This document shows, one piece after another, positions 1 through 7,615 of a DNA stretch of 11,604 bases. Origin of the DNA: Methyloceanibacter sp. GTDB taxonomy: Bacteria > Pseudomonadota > Alphaproteobacteria > Rhizobiales > Methyloligellaceae. The DNA is taken from positions 1 through 11,604 of the forward strand of contig JAENXG010000052.1 of assembly GCA_016649675.1 (NCBI GenBank), in the 5' to 3' direction. Each line of letters opens with the position of its first letter. Within the stretch, counting starts at the first letter, position 1. A program made the translations under genes and the position numbers. The notes below the pieces were generated by a model, which was given only the letters and a program-made list of their open reading frames with translations, had not been told where the DNA came from and searched no databases.

Positions 1-1355
1 CACAGATCGAGGACCAGCCGCTTCGGATCCTCGATGGACTCCTTGATGTGCACGAGGAAGGTGACAGCGTCTTTGCCGTCGACCAGGCGGTGATCATAGG
101 AGAGCGCGAGATACATCATCGGCCGCGCCACGATCTGACCACCGCGCACCACCGCGCGCTGCTCGGTGCGATGCATGCCGAGAATGCCGGACTGCGGCGC
201 ATTGAGGATCGGGGTGGAAAGCAGCGAGCCGTAGGTGCCGCCATTGGTGATGGTAAAGGTGCCGCCTTGCATCTCTTCGAGGCTGAGCTTGCTCGCGCGC
301 GCGCGGGCGCCGAAATCGCCGATCGCGGTTTCGATCTCGGCGAGGCTCATGCGATCGGCGTCGCGCAGCACCGGCACCACGAGGCCACGCTCAGTGCCGA
401 CGGCAACGCCGATGTGATAATAGTTCTTGTAGACGATGTCCTCGCCGTCGATCTCGGCATTGACCGCAGGGATGTCCTTCAGCGCCTGCACGGCAGCTTT
501 GACGAAGAAGCCCATCAGCCCGAGCTTCACCCCGTGCTTCTTCTCGAAGGCCTCGCGATAGTCGGCGCGGAACTGCATCACGGCGCTCATGTCCACGTCG
601 TTGAACGTGGTGAGCATGGCGGCAACGTCTTGCGCCACCTTGAGACGCTTGGCGATGGTCTGGCGGAGCCGCGTCATGCGCACCCGCTCCTCGCGGGCGG
701 CGTCGTCGGGCGCCACAGGCGCGTGAGGAGCTGTGACCGGCTTCGGTTTCCGCTCCCGCTGAAGGAGCGACTTGGCGGCGTGCTCGACCTCGCCCGCTGC
801 AGTCGAGGCCGCGGGCCCGCCCGAAAGCACGTCCTGCTTGAGGATCTGGCCGCGGCGGCCTGAGCCCTTTACGTCGCTCGGGCCAAGCCCTCCCTCGGCG
901 AGCAGCTTGCGCGCGGCAGGCGATGGCGGCATCTCGTCGCCGCTCACTTCCTCGCGGCGCATCGGCTCGCGCTCGAGCGTCTTAGCCTCGGCCGCGGCGG
1001 CCTTGGGTGAGCGCATGGCGGGTTGCTCGACAATCGCTGAAGCCTCGGCGGTCGCAAGATCCACCAGACCGGGGGAGGCCGATTCAGGCTTTAGGTTTGC
1101 CGGTTTGGCCTGGCCGTCGCCCGCGCTGATGGCGCCGAGAAGGCCGCCCACCGCGACGGTCTCGCCGGCCTTGACCGTGATCTCGCACAGCACGCCTGAG
1201 GTGGGAGCCGGCACCTCGACGGTCACCTTGTCGGTCTCGAGCTCGACCAGCGGCTCTGCAGCGGATACCGCATCGCCTGCCTGCTTGAACCATTGGCCGA
1301 CCGTCGCCTCGACGATCGATTCCCCCAAGTTTGGCACCCGGATCTCAGTCGCCAT
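1..1355 (-). CDS. sucB: 2-oxoglutarate dehydrogenase E2, dihydrolipoyl succinyltransferase (stop codon cut by window edge)
   Basis: This is the E2 core of the cytoplasmic 2-oxoglutarate dehydrogenase complex. It accepts the succinyl group from E1 on a lipoyl-lysine and passes it to CoA. The reading frame is open from the ATG at 1355 to the window edge, giving 451 codons. The last sense codons read LVLDL and the next two bases are TG, so the protein is almost certainly complete and only the final base of a TGA stop is missing. The lipoyl domain covers about residues 1-78, with the lipoylated lysine in ETDKV at K43. An Ala/Glu-rich linker follows. The E3-binding domain is about 142-180 (PPSPAARKLL onward), then a second linker. 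The catalytic domain is about 225-451, with TFTITNGGTYGS and the active-site motif SYDHRLVDG (H422, D426). It is somewhat longer than E. coli SucB because of the linkers. It lies 25 bp after sucA and is the last operon gene seen; an E3 gene may follow off-window. Confidence 0.96.
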   Translation of the reverse strand, partial: MATEIRVPNLGESIVEATVGQWFKQAGDAVSAAEPLVELETDKVTVEVPAPTSGVLCEITVKAGETVAVGGLLGAISAGDGQAKPANLKPESASPGLVDLATAEASAIVEQPAMRSPKAAAAEAKTLEREPMRREEVSGDEMPPSPAARKLLAEGGLGPSDVKGSGRRGQILKQDVLSGGPAASTAAGEVEHAAKSLLQRERKPKPVTAPHAPVAPDDAAREERVRMTRLRQTIAKRLKVAQDVAAMLTTFNDVDMSAVMQFRADYREAFEKKHGVKLGLMGFFVKAAVQALKDIPAVNAEIDGEDIVYKNYYHIGVAVGTERGLVVPVLRDADRMSLAEIETAIGDFGARARASKLSLEEMQGGTFTITNGGTYGSLLSTPILNAPQSGILGMHRTEQRAVVRGGQIVARPMMYLALSYDHRLVDGKDAVTFLVHIKESIEDPKRLVLDL

Positions 1356-1380
1356 GGCTCCCGCCTTGTCTGTCCGCAGT

Positions 1381-4242
1381 CTAGCTCAATGCCTCGTCGA
1401 GGAACGATTTAAGCTCGCGCGTATGCTTGCTCATCAGCCCGGTCGCGGTCGCCGCCGACGAGGGCCTGCCAGCATAACGCGGTCGCTTGTGCTTGGCATC
1501 GATATGCTCGAGCACCCAAGAGAGATTGGGCTCGATGAAGCTCCAAGCGCCCATGTTCTTCGGCTCCTCCTGGCACCACACGATCTCGGCCTGCGCAAAG
1601 CGCGACAGCTCCTGGATCAGCGCGCGCGCCGGGAAGGGATAGAGCTGCTCGAGCCGCAGCAGGTAGACATCGTTGACGCCCCGCTTCTCGCGCTCCTCAT
1701 AAAGATCGTAATAGACCTTGCCGGAGCAGAGCACCACACGCCTCATCTCGGCATCGGGGACGAGCTTGATCGCCTGATCGGGGAGGAACTGCGCATCGTC
1801 CCACAAGAGACGATGGAAGCTCGAGTCCGGGCCGAATTGCGATAAGGCCGATACCACGCGCTTGTGACGGAGAAGCGACTTCGGCGTCATCAGCACCAGA
1901 GGCTTGCGGAATTGGCGGTGCAGCTGGCGCCGGAGCACGTGGAAATAGTTGGCCGGCGTCGTGCAGTTGGCGATCTGCCAATTGTCCTCGGCGCAAAGCT
2001 GCAGATAGCGTTCAAGCCGCGCCGAGGAATGCTCAGGCCCCTGGCCCTCATAGCCATGGGGCAAGAGCAGCACGAGCCCCGACATGCGCAGCCATTTGCG
2101 CTCGCCGGAGGAGATGAACTGGTCGATGATGACTTGCGCGCCGTTGGCGAAGTCGCCGAACTGCGCCTCCCACAGCACGAGCGCGTTCGGCTCGGCGAGG
2201 CTGTAGCCATACTCGAAGCCGAGCACGGCCTCCTCGGAAAGCATGGAGTTGATCACTTCGAACTCCGCCTGCTCCTTGGAGATGTGCTTGAGCGGGGTGT
2301 ATTTCTTCTCGTTCTCCTGATCCATCAGCACCGAGTGGCGCTGGGAGAAGGTGCCGCGCTCGGAGTCCTGACCCGAAAGCCTGACGCGGAAGCCCTCGAC
2401 CAGCAGCGTGCCGTAAGCGAGCGACTCCGCGGTCGACCAGTCGATGCCTTGGCCGTCCTCGATCATCTTGCGGCGATTGGCCATGATGCGGGCGATGGTC
2501 TTATGCGGTGTGAAGCTCTTGGGGATGGTGGTGAGCTTGCGCCCGACCTCGTTGAGGAGCTCGAGCTCGACGCCGGTCACGCCGCGGCGGGCGCCTTCCT
2601 CGGCATGGCCGATGCCCGACCATTTGCCGTCGAGCCAGTCGGCGCGGTTGGGGCGATAGGCGTCGCTCGCCGCGAACTCCTGCTCGAGATAGGCGCGGAA
2701 GTCGGCCTGCATGCGGTCGATCTCGGCGCGCGTGAAGAGACCCTCCTCGACCAGACGCTTGGAATAGACCTCGACCACGCTCGGATGCTCGGCGATGCGG
2801 CGGTACATCAAAGGCTGGGTGAAGGCCGGCTCGTCCGCCTCGTTATGGCCGTGGCGCCGGTAGCAGAACATGTCGATGACCACGGGCTTGCCGTAACGCT
2901 GGCGGAACTCGATGGCGATCTTCGTCACGTGCACCACGGCCTCGGGATCGTCGCCGTTCACGTGGAAGATCGGGGCATCGATCATCTTGGCTACGTCGGA
3001 CGGATAGGGTGAGGAGCGGGCAAAGCGCGGCGCCGTGGTGAAGCCGATCTGATTGTTGACGATGAAGTGCAGCGAGCCGCCGATGCGGTGCCCGCGCAAG
3101 CCCGACAGGCCGAAACATTCGGCGATCACGCCCTGTCCGGCGAAGGCCGCATCGCCATGCAGCAGAAGCGGCAGCACCTCTTTCCGCTCCTTGTCATGGC
3201 GCTGGTCCTGCTTTGCCCTGACCTTGCCGAGCACGACGGGATCGACGATCTCAAGATGCGAGGGGTTGGCGGTCAGCGACAGATGCACCCGGTTCTCGTC
3301 GAACTCGCGGTCGGAGGAGGCGCCGAGATGGTATTTCACGTCGCCTGAGCCCTCGACCTCGTCGGGGTGGGCCGAACCTCCCTTGAACTCGTTGAAGATC
3401 GCCCGGTAGGGCTTCCCCATGACATTGGCGAGCACGTTCAAGCGTCCGCGATGGGGCATGCCGATGACGATCTCGCCGACGCCGAGCTGCCCGCCGCGCT
3501 TGATGATCTGCTCGAGCGCCGGGACCGTGGATTCGCCACCGTCGAGCCCGAAGCGTTTGGTGCCGGTATATTTCACGTCGAGGAAGCGCTCGAAGCTCTC
3601 GGCCTCGATGAGCTTCTTCAGGATCGCCTTTTTGCCTTGCGGCGTGAAGCTGACCTCGCGGCCTTCGATGCGGTCCTGGATCCAGGCCCGCTGCTCGGGA
3701 TCCGAGATGTACATGTATTCGACGCCGATATGCCCGCAATAGGTACGCTTCACGATGTCGAGGATCTCGCGCAGCGTGGCGAATTCGAGCCCGAGCGCGC
3801 CGCCGATATAGATGGGGTGGTCATAGTCGGCTTTGGTGAAGCCGTAGGTCTTGGGCCTGAGCTCAGGGTGCTCGCGGCGCGTGACGAGCTCGAGCGGATC
3901 GAGCTTGGCGGCGAGATGACCCCGCGTCCGGTAGGCGCGGATCAGCATGCGGGCGGCCAAAGTATCGCGCGCGGCGTCGAGCGCTTGCCGCTCGGTGATC
4001 GAGCCTGAAGCAACGGCCGGCAAGAGGCTCGCGCCGTTCGAGCGCGCCCACGAGGGGCCGCGCGCCTCGGCGATCACCTCGTCCTTGTCGTCGTCGAGGC
4101 TTGCGAAGAAGTCGCGCCACTCCGGATCGAGCGAGGCGGGCTCCTCCTGGTAGCGGGCGTAGAGCTCGGCCAGATAGGTGGCATTGGCGCCTTGCAGGAA
4201 CGACGTGCGGGCAAACACGTCGTTCAGTTCATGTCTCGTCAT
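1381..4242 (-). CDS. sucA: 2-oxoglutarate dehydrogenase E1 (thiamine diphosphate-dependent)
   Basis: E1 decarboxylates 2-oxoglutarate on thiamine diphosphate and succinylates the lipoyl group of SucB. From the ATG at 4242 the protein has 953 residues, close to the family norm (E. coli about 930, many alphaproteobacteria near 1,000). The start was chosen because MTRHELNDVFARTSFLQGAN matches the usual N-terminus of the family and AGGA lies 8 bases upstream. The same frame is open to an ATG at 4317, which would add 25 Arg/Pro-rich residues unlike the family. Motifs in order are RTRGHLAAKLDPL (about 101-117), MPHRGRLNVLANV (His near 264), the thiamine diphosphate site GDAAFAGQG (about 363) with NNQIGFTT (about 396), RRHGHNEADEP (about 464), and the C-terminal PHGYEGQGPEHSSARLER. 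It lies between sucD and sucB in the operon. A terminator-like hairpin in front of it could lower its expression relative to sucCD. Confidence 0.96.
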   Translation of the reverse strand: MTRHELNDVFARTSFLQGANATYLAELYARYQEEPASLDPEWRDFFASLDDDKDEVIAEARGPSWARSNGASLLPAVASGSITERQALDAARDTLAARMLIRAYRTRGHLAAKLDPLELVTRREHPELRPKTYGFTKADYDHPIYIGGALGLEFATLREILDIVKRTYCGHIGVEYMYISDPEQRAWIQDRIEGREVSFTPQGKKAILKKLIEAESFERFLDVKYTGTKRFGLDGGESTVPALEQIIKRGGQLGVGEIVIGMPHRGRLNVLANVMGKPYRAIFNEFKGGSAHPDEVEGSGDVKYHLGASSDREFDENRVHLSLTANPSHLEIVDPVVLGKVRAKQDQRHDKERKEVLPLLLHGDAAFAGQGVIAECFGLSGLRGHRIGGSLHFIVNNQIGFTTAPRFARSSPYPSDVAKMIDAPIFHVNGDDPEAVVHVTKIAIEFRQRYGKPVVIDMFCYRRHGHNEADEPAFTQPLMYRRIAEHPSVVEVYSKRLVEEGLFTRAEIDRMQADFRAYLEQEFAASDAYRPNRADWLDGKWSGIGHAEEGARRGVTGVELELLNEVGRKLTTIPKSFTPHKTIARIMANRRKMIEDGQGIDWSTAESLAYGTLLVEGFRVRLSGQDSERGTFSQRHSVLMDQENEKKYTPLKHISKEQAEFEVINSMLSEEAVLGFEYGYSLAEPNALVLWEAQFGDFANGAQVIIDQFISSGERKWLRMSGLVLLLPHGYEGQGPEHSSARLERYLQLCAEDNWQIANCTTPANYFHVLRRQLHRQFRKPLVLMTPKSLLRHKRVVSALSQFGPDSSFHRLLWDDAQFLPDQAIKLVPDAEMRRVVLCSGKVYYDLYEEREKRGVNDVYLLRLEQLYPFPARALIQELSRFAQAEIVWCQEEPKNMGAWSFIEPNLSWVLEHIDAKHKRPRYAGRPSSAATATGLMSKHTRELKSFLDEALS

Positions 4243-4254
4243 CGGATCAATCCT

Positions 4255-4277
4255 GCCGGTCGTTGAAGGCCACCGGC
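4255..4277 (-). promoter_or_regulatory. second inverted repeat beside the sucA ribosome binding site
   Basis: On the minus strand GCCGGT (4277-4272) and ACCGGC (4260-4255) form a 6-bp perfect stem with an 11-base loop. The stem ends exactly where the likely sucA Shine-Dalgarno AGGA (4254-4251) begins. It could protect or expose the ribosome site, or be a chance repeat in GC-rich DNA. There is no T tract, so it is not a terminator. Confidence 0.3.
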
Positions 4278-4286
4278 GTGAAGGGC

Positions 4287-4313
4287 AAAAAAGGCGAGCA
4301 TTGGGCGCCCGCC
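4287..4313 (-). terminator. intrinsic-terminator-like hairpin between sucD and sucA
   Basis: Read on the minus strand, GGCGGGC (4313-4307) can pair with GCTCGCC (4299-4293). This gives seven pairs, one of them G-U, around a 7-base loop, and TTTTTT (4292-4287) follows directly. A further A-U pair can form at the base of the stem. This is the form of a Rho-independent terminator, placed immediately after the sucD stop and inside the operon. Because sucA and sucB lie downstream on the same strand, it is more likely partial (an attenuator setting sucCD against sucAB) than a full stop, unless sucA has its own promoter. Function is inferred from structure only. Confidence 0.6.
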
Positions 4314-5192
4314 TCATCCCTCATATAATACCCGGGCAAGCGTCGTTCCAAGGGCGGCAGGAGAGCTTGTCATGACAATGCCGGCGTCGCGCATTGCCTC
4401 AATTTTGTGCTTTGCGTCGCCTTTGCCGCCCGAGATGACGGCACCCGCGTGCCCCATGCGCCGCCCAGGGGGAGCGCTTGAGCCTGCGACAAATCCGACG
4501 ACCGGCTTCTTGCTGCCGGCGCTCGCCAGGAAGGCGGCGGCTTCCTCTTCGGCGCTGCCGCCGATCTCTCCGATCATGACGATGGCCTCGGTGGCGTCGT
4601 CTGCGAGGAACATCTCAAGCGCATCGACAAAGCTTGTGCCGTGGACAGGGTCGCCGCCGACGCCGACCACCGTCGTTTGGCCGAGCCCCGCAGCCGTCGT
4701 CTGGGCCACGGCCTCATAGCTCAAGGTGCCCGAACGCGAGACGATGCCGACCTTTCCGGGTTTGTGGATATGGCCCGGCATGATGCCGATCTTGCATTGG
4801 TCAGGGGTGATGATTCCGGGGCAGTTCGGGCCGATCAGGCGCGTCGAAGACCCGCACAGCGCGCGCTTCACCTTCACCATATCGAGGACCGGCACCCCTT
4901 CGGTGACGCACACCACGAGCCGCACGCCCGCGTCGATCGCTTCGAGCATGGCATCGCCGGCGAAAGCTGGCGGCACATAGACGGCGCTGGCGTCGGCGTC
5001 GGTCGCCTCCAACGCTTCTCTGACCGTGTCGAACACCGGGAGCCCGAGATGCTTGGAGCCGCCTTTGCCGGGCGTCACGCCGCCGACCATGCGGGTGCCG
5101 TAAGCGATCGCCTGCTCGGAGTGGAACGTGCCTTGCGCTCCGGTGAAGCCCTGGCAGATGACGCGCGTATTCTTATCGACGAGGATGGACAT
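4314..5192 (-). CDS. sucD: succinyl-CoA synthetase (ADP/GDP-forming) alpha subunit
   Basis: The alpha subunit binds CoA and carries the phosphohistidine intermediate while SucCD converts succinyl-CoA, phosphate and a nucleoside diphosphate to succinate, CoA and the triphosphate. The protein has 292 residues, the normal length for the family. The N-terminal CoA-binding domain contains QGFTGAQGTFH (about 14-24) and GVTPGKGG (38-45). GPNCPG lies at 121-126. The ligase domain contains the catalytic histidine in RMGHAGAVISGGKG (H248, equivalent to E. coli H246). The residues before it read GSSAPPG where many homologues have GVTAPPG, a small departure that should not matter. The ATG at 5192 gives the standard N-terminus MSILVDKNTRV. 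Only a weak Shine-Dalgarno is visible, and the gene lies 27 bp after sucC, so coupling to sucC translation is likely. Its TGA stop overlaps the ATG of the sucA leader frame. Confidence 0.97.
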   Translation of the reverse strand: MSILVDKNTRVICQGFTGAQGTFHSEQAIAYGTRMVGGVTPGKGGSKHLGLPVFDTVREALEATDADASAVYVPPAFAGDAMLEAIDAGVRLVVCVTEGVPVLDMVKVKRALCGSSTRLIGPNCPGIITPDQCKIGIMPGHIHKPGKVGIVSRSGTLSYEAVAQTTAAGLGQTTVVGVGGDPVHGTSFVDALEMFLADDATEAIVMIGEIGGSAEEEAAAFLASAGSKKPVVGFVAGSSAPPGRRMGHAGAVISGGKGDAKHKIEAMRDAGIVMTSSPAALGTTLARVLYEG

Positions 5193-5219
5193 GGGATGAG
5201 CTGACTAATCCTGCAAGTT

Positions 5220-6389
5220 TCAAGCCGCGGCCTTCACCGCTGCCACCACCTTCTTGGCCGCGTCGTCGAGGTCGTCGGCGGGGATGATGGCGAGGCCCGA
5301 CTCGCGCAGCAGCGTCTTGCCGCGCTCGACATTGGTGCCTTCGAGGCGCACCACGAGTGGCACCGCGATGTTGGTCTCGCGCGCGGCCGCGATGATGCCT
5401 TCGGCGATGGTGTCGCAACGCATGATGCCGCCGAAGATGTTGACCAGGACGCCGTTAACATGCGGATCGGAGAGGATGATCTTGAAGGCTTGCGCCACCC
5501 TTTCTTTGGTCGCCCCGCCGCCGACATCGAGGAAATTGGCGGGCTCGCCCCCATAGAGTTTGATGATGTCCATGGTGGCCATGGCGAGGCCGGCGCCGTT
5601 GACCATGCAGCCGATGGTGCCGTCAAGCTTCACATAGGACAGGCCAAGCCGCGAAGCCTCCACCTCGGCGGGATCCTCCTCGTCGAAATCGCGAAGCGCG
5701 GCAATATCGTCATGGCGGAAGAGCGCGTTGTCGTCGAAGCCGATCTTGGCGTCGAGGCAGAGCAGGTTGCCCTCCTTGGTCACCACCAGCGGGTTGATCT
5801 CGATGAGGCTCGCGTCCTTCTCGACGAAGAGCTTGTAAAGCGACCCGACCAGCGCCGCGCATTGCTTGGCAAGGGCGCCTTCGAGCTTGAGCGCCCGCGC
5901 AATCACGCGGCCATGGAAGGGGCTGATGCCTGAAGCCGGATCGACGGTGAGCGTGGCGATCTTCTCCGGCGTGTTGGCTGCCACTGCCTCGATATCGACG
6001 CCGCCTTCGGTCGAGGTGACGAAAGCGACGCGGCCTGAGCCGCGGTCGACCAGAAGAGAGAGATAAAGCTCCCGCGCGATGGTGGCGTCGGGGACGACAT
6101 AGACCCGCCGCACCAGCCTGCCCTGCGGTCCGGTCTGCGGCGTGATGAGGGGCTTGCCGAGCATGCGGTCGGCCTCGGCGTGCAGCTCCTCGATCGTGCG
6201 CACGAGCTTGATGCCGCCGCCTTTGCCCCTGCCGCCGGCATGGATCTGTGCCTTGACGACGAAGGTCTGGCCGCCGAGGTCGCGGGCGTGCGAAACGGCC
6301 TCTTGCGCGGAGTGGGCGACGCGGCCTTCGACCACCGGGGCGCCGTAGTCCCCAAGCAGGGCCTTGGCCTGATATTCGTGAATGTTCAT
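5220..6389 (-). CDS. sucC: succinyl-CoA synthetase beta subunit (ATP-grasp)
   Basis: The beta subunit binds the nucleotide and succinate and pairs with SucD. The start at 6389 gives MNIHEYQAKALL, the universal SucC N-terminus, and a 389-residue protein (E. coli 388). The frame is open further upstream to 6488, but that would overlap the end of mdh and add 33 unconserved residues. Numbering matches E. coli closely: nucleotide-site K46 and AGGRGK (51-56), Mg2+ ligands N199 (in EINP) and D213 (in CLDAK), and substrate-site N264 (in MVNGAG) and GIM 321-323 (in NIFGGIMRCD). The ATP-grasp domain is roughly 1-240 and the flavodoxin-like ligase domain roughly 245-389. It lies 59 bp after mdh and 27 bp before sucD on the same strand. 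The Shine-Dalgarno is weak. ATP or GTP preference cannot be decided by inspection. Confidence 0.97.
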   Translation of the reverse strand: MNIHEYQAKALLGDYGAPVVEGRVAHSAQEAVSHARDLGGQTFVVKAQIHAGGRGKGGGIKLVRTIEELHAEADRMLGKPLITPQTGPQGRLVRRVYVVPDATIARELYLSLLVDRGSGRVAFVTSTEGGVDIEAVAANTPEKIATLTVDPASGISPFHGRVIARALKLEGALAKQCAALVGSLYKLFVEKDASLIEINPLVVTKEGNLLCLDAKIGFDDNALFRHDDIAALRDFDEEDPAEVEASRLGLSYVKLDGTIGCMVNGAGLAMATMDIIKLYGGEPANFLDVGGGATKERVAQAFKIILSDPHVNGVLVNIFGGIMRCDTIAEGIIAAARETNIAVPLVVRLEGTNVERGKTLLRESGLAIIPADDLDDAAKKVVAAVKAAA

Positions 6390-6448
6390 GGCAGGGATCC
6401 GCGGGCTCCGCCGTTCGAGGGCGGGACTAAGAGGCGTGGGGGTGGGAC

Positions 6449-7420
6449 TTAAGACGTGGTGGCGAGGCTCGGCGCGATCCTCTGACACAATTCGACAAGG
6501 GCTTTGACGGACTCGACCGAATGCATGAAGGCATCCTTCTCGGCCGAGGTGAGGTCGAGCTCGATGACTCGCTCGACGCCCTTGGCGCTGATGATGATGG
6601 GCACGCCGGCGTAGATGCCCTTAACGCCGTACTCGCCGTTCAAATAGGCGGCGCAAGGCAGCACCCGCTTTTGGTTCTTGAGATAGGACTCCGCCATCTC
6701 GAGCGCGGCGGCGGCGGGCGCATAATAGGCCGAGCCCGTCTTGAGCAGGCCCACGATCTCGGCGCCGCCGTCGCGGGTGCGCTGCACGATGTCGTCGAGG
6801 CGCTTCTGGGTGATCCAGCGCATCTTGACGAGGTCGGCGAGCGGGATGCCGGCGACGGAGGAATAGCGGATGAGCGGCACCATGCTGTCGCCATGGCCGC
6901 CCAGCACGAGCGTGCTGATGTCCTCGGGGCTGACGTCGAACTCTTGGGAGAGGAAGAAGCGGAACCGCGCCGCGTCGAGCACGCCCGCCATGCCGACCAC
7001 CTTGTTGCGCGGCAGGCCGCTCGTCTTCTGCAGCGCCCACACCATGGCGTCGAGCGGGTTGGTGACGCAGATGACGAAGGCTTCCGGCGCGTATTTGCGC
7101 AAGCCCGCGCCCACCTGTTCCATGACCTTGAGGTTGATCTCGATGAGATCGTCGCGGCTCATGCCGGGCTTGCGGGGGATGCCGGCGGTGACGATCACCA
7201 CATCGGCGTCCTTGAGCTCGGCATATTCGTTGGTGCCCTTGAATTTCGGGACATAGCCTTCGACCGGGGCCGACTGGGACAGGTCGAGCGCCTTGCCTTG
7301 GGGCACGCCGTCGACGACGTCGAACAGCACGATGTCGCCAAGCTCCTTGATGCCGGCCAGATGGGCAATCGTCCCGCCGATCTGGCCCGCGCCGACCAGC
7401 GCAATGCGATTACGCGACAT
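6449..7420 (-). CDS. mdh: NAD-dependent malate dehydrogenase (LDH-like type)
   Basis: The enzyme interconverts malate and oxaloacetate with NAD(H) in the cytoplasm. At 323 residues it has the length of the lactate-dehydrogenase-like MDH group typical of alphaproteobacteria. The Rossmann motif is GAGQIGG (10-16) with the NAD-ribose acidic residue in FDVVD (D34). The active-site loop reads IPRKPGMSRDDL: Arg83 marks malate/oxaloacetate rather than lactate specificity, and Arg89 is the second substrate arginine. VTNPLD is at 119-124, LDAARFR (148-154) supplies the third substrate arginine (R152), and the catalytic histidine is in LGGHGDSMVP (H176). The ATG at 7420 follows a strong AAGGGGG (7432-7426) at 5-base spacing, the best ribosome site in the operon, consistent with this being its first gene. 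sucC follows 59 bp later with no terminator seen between them. Confidence 0.97.
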   Translation of the reverse strand: MSRNRIALVGAGQIGGTIAHLAGIKELGDIVLFDVVDGVPQGKALDLSQSAPVEGYVPKFKGTNEYAELKDADVVIVTAGIPRKPGMSRDDLIEINLKVMEQVGAGLRKYAPEAFVICVTNPLDAMVWALQKTSGLPRNKVVGMAGVLDAARFRFFLSQEFDVSPEDISTLVLGGHGDSMVPLIRYSSVAGIPLADLVKMRWITQKRLDDIVQRTRDGGAEIVGLLKTGSAYYAPAAAALEMAESYLKNQKRVLPCAAYLNGEYGVKGIYAGVPIIISAKGVERVIELDLTSAEKDAFMHSVESVKALVELCQRIAPSLATTS

Positions 7421-7615
7421 GAAGACCCCCTTCCGTTTGGCTGCCCGTTTACCCGGTCTCGCGGGCTAACATCAACGCGAAGGGTTGGTTAAATGCAATC
7501 TTGGCCGCGCGCAAGGCGCTCCGAGCCGCCGGTCCCGCTTTCATGGCGTCCACGGCGGGTTTATCGGGCAATAAAGACGGCTCGGTTGCGCAAGGAGTTA
7601 GGGGTGGGCGCCAGT
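7421..7615 (-). promoter_or_regulatory. upstream region of the mdh-suc operon
   Basis: These 195 bp separate mdh from the YIP1-type gene on the same strand and hold the expected operon promoter. The best sigma70-like pair I can find on the minus strand is TTGATG (7475-7470) and TAAACG (7451-7446) with an 18-base spacer, which is a poor match at the -10. A short GC hairpin (CCCG/CGGG) can form near 7450-7466. A 10-base AT-richer stretch, TTAACCAACC, lies at 7492-7483. No convincing terminator for the YIP1 gene is visible: one short all-A/T stem is not followed by a T tract. Read-through from the YIP1 gene into mdh is therefore possible. Confidence 0.3.

Larger units (their letters stand above)
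4243..4317 (-). other. 25-codon leader frame overlapping the sucD stop, in frame with sucA
   Basis: An ATG at 4317-4315 overlaps the sucD TGA at 4316-4314 as ATGA, the classic layout for translational coupling. The frame runs 25 codons (MRRAPNARLF...) without a stop straight into the sucA ATG at 4242. It is either a non-conserved N-terminal extension of SucA, a coupled leader whose translation affects the hairpin inside it, or chance. The encoded residues do not resemble known SucA N-termini and a better-placed Shine-Dalgarno-like AGGA precedes 4242, so I do not count it as part of mature SucA. Confidence 0.4.

Noticed and set aside
292..307. Alternating GC run in sucB
   Set aside because: It encodes the Arg-Ala-Arg-Ala stretch of the SucB catalytic domain in frame and needs no further explanation.
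48..863. Long plus-strand open frame (271 codons) opposite sucB
   Set aside because: It is antisense to a fully conserved sucB frame and its His/Arg/Gly/Ala-rich composition is what the complement of GC-rich coding DNA produces. No ribosome site or family motif was seen.
1864..3012. 382-codon plus-strand open frame opposite sucA, and similar ones at 772-1845 and 3367-4008
   Set aside because: These are shadows of sucA (772-1845 also lies opposite sucB) kept open by third-position GC bias. Their residues are low-complexity and match no protein pattern, while sucA and sucB are intact.
6390..6488. Upstream extension of sucC by 33 codons overlapping mdh
   Set aside because: MNIHEYQAKALL at 6389 is the invariant SucC N-terminus and residue numbering from it matches E. 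coli ligands exactly.
6521..7492. 323-codon plus-strand open frame opposite mdh, almost the same length as mdh
   Set aside because: The coincidence of length reflects the complementary reading of the same codons. All mdh catalytic residues are on the minus strand.
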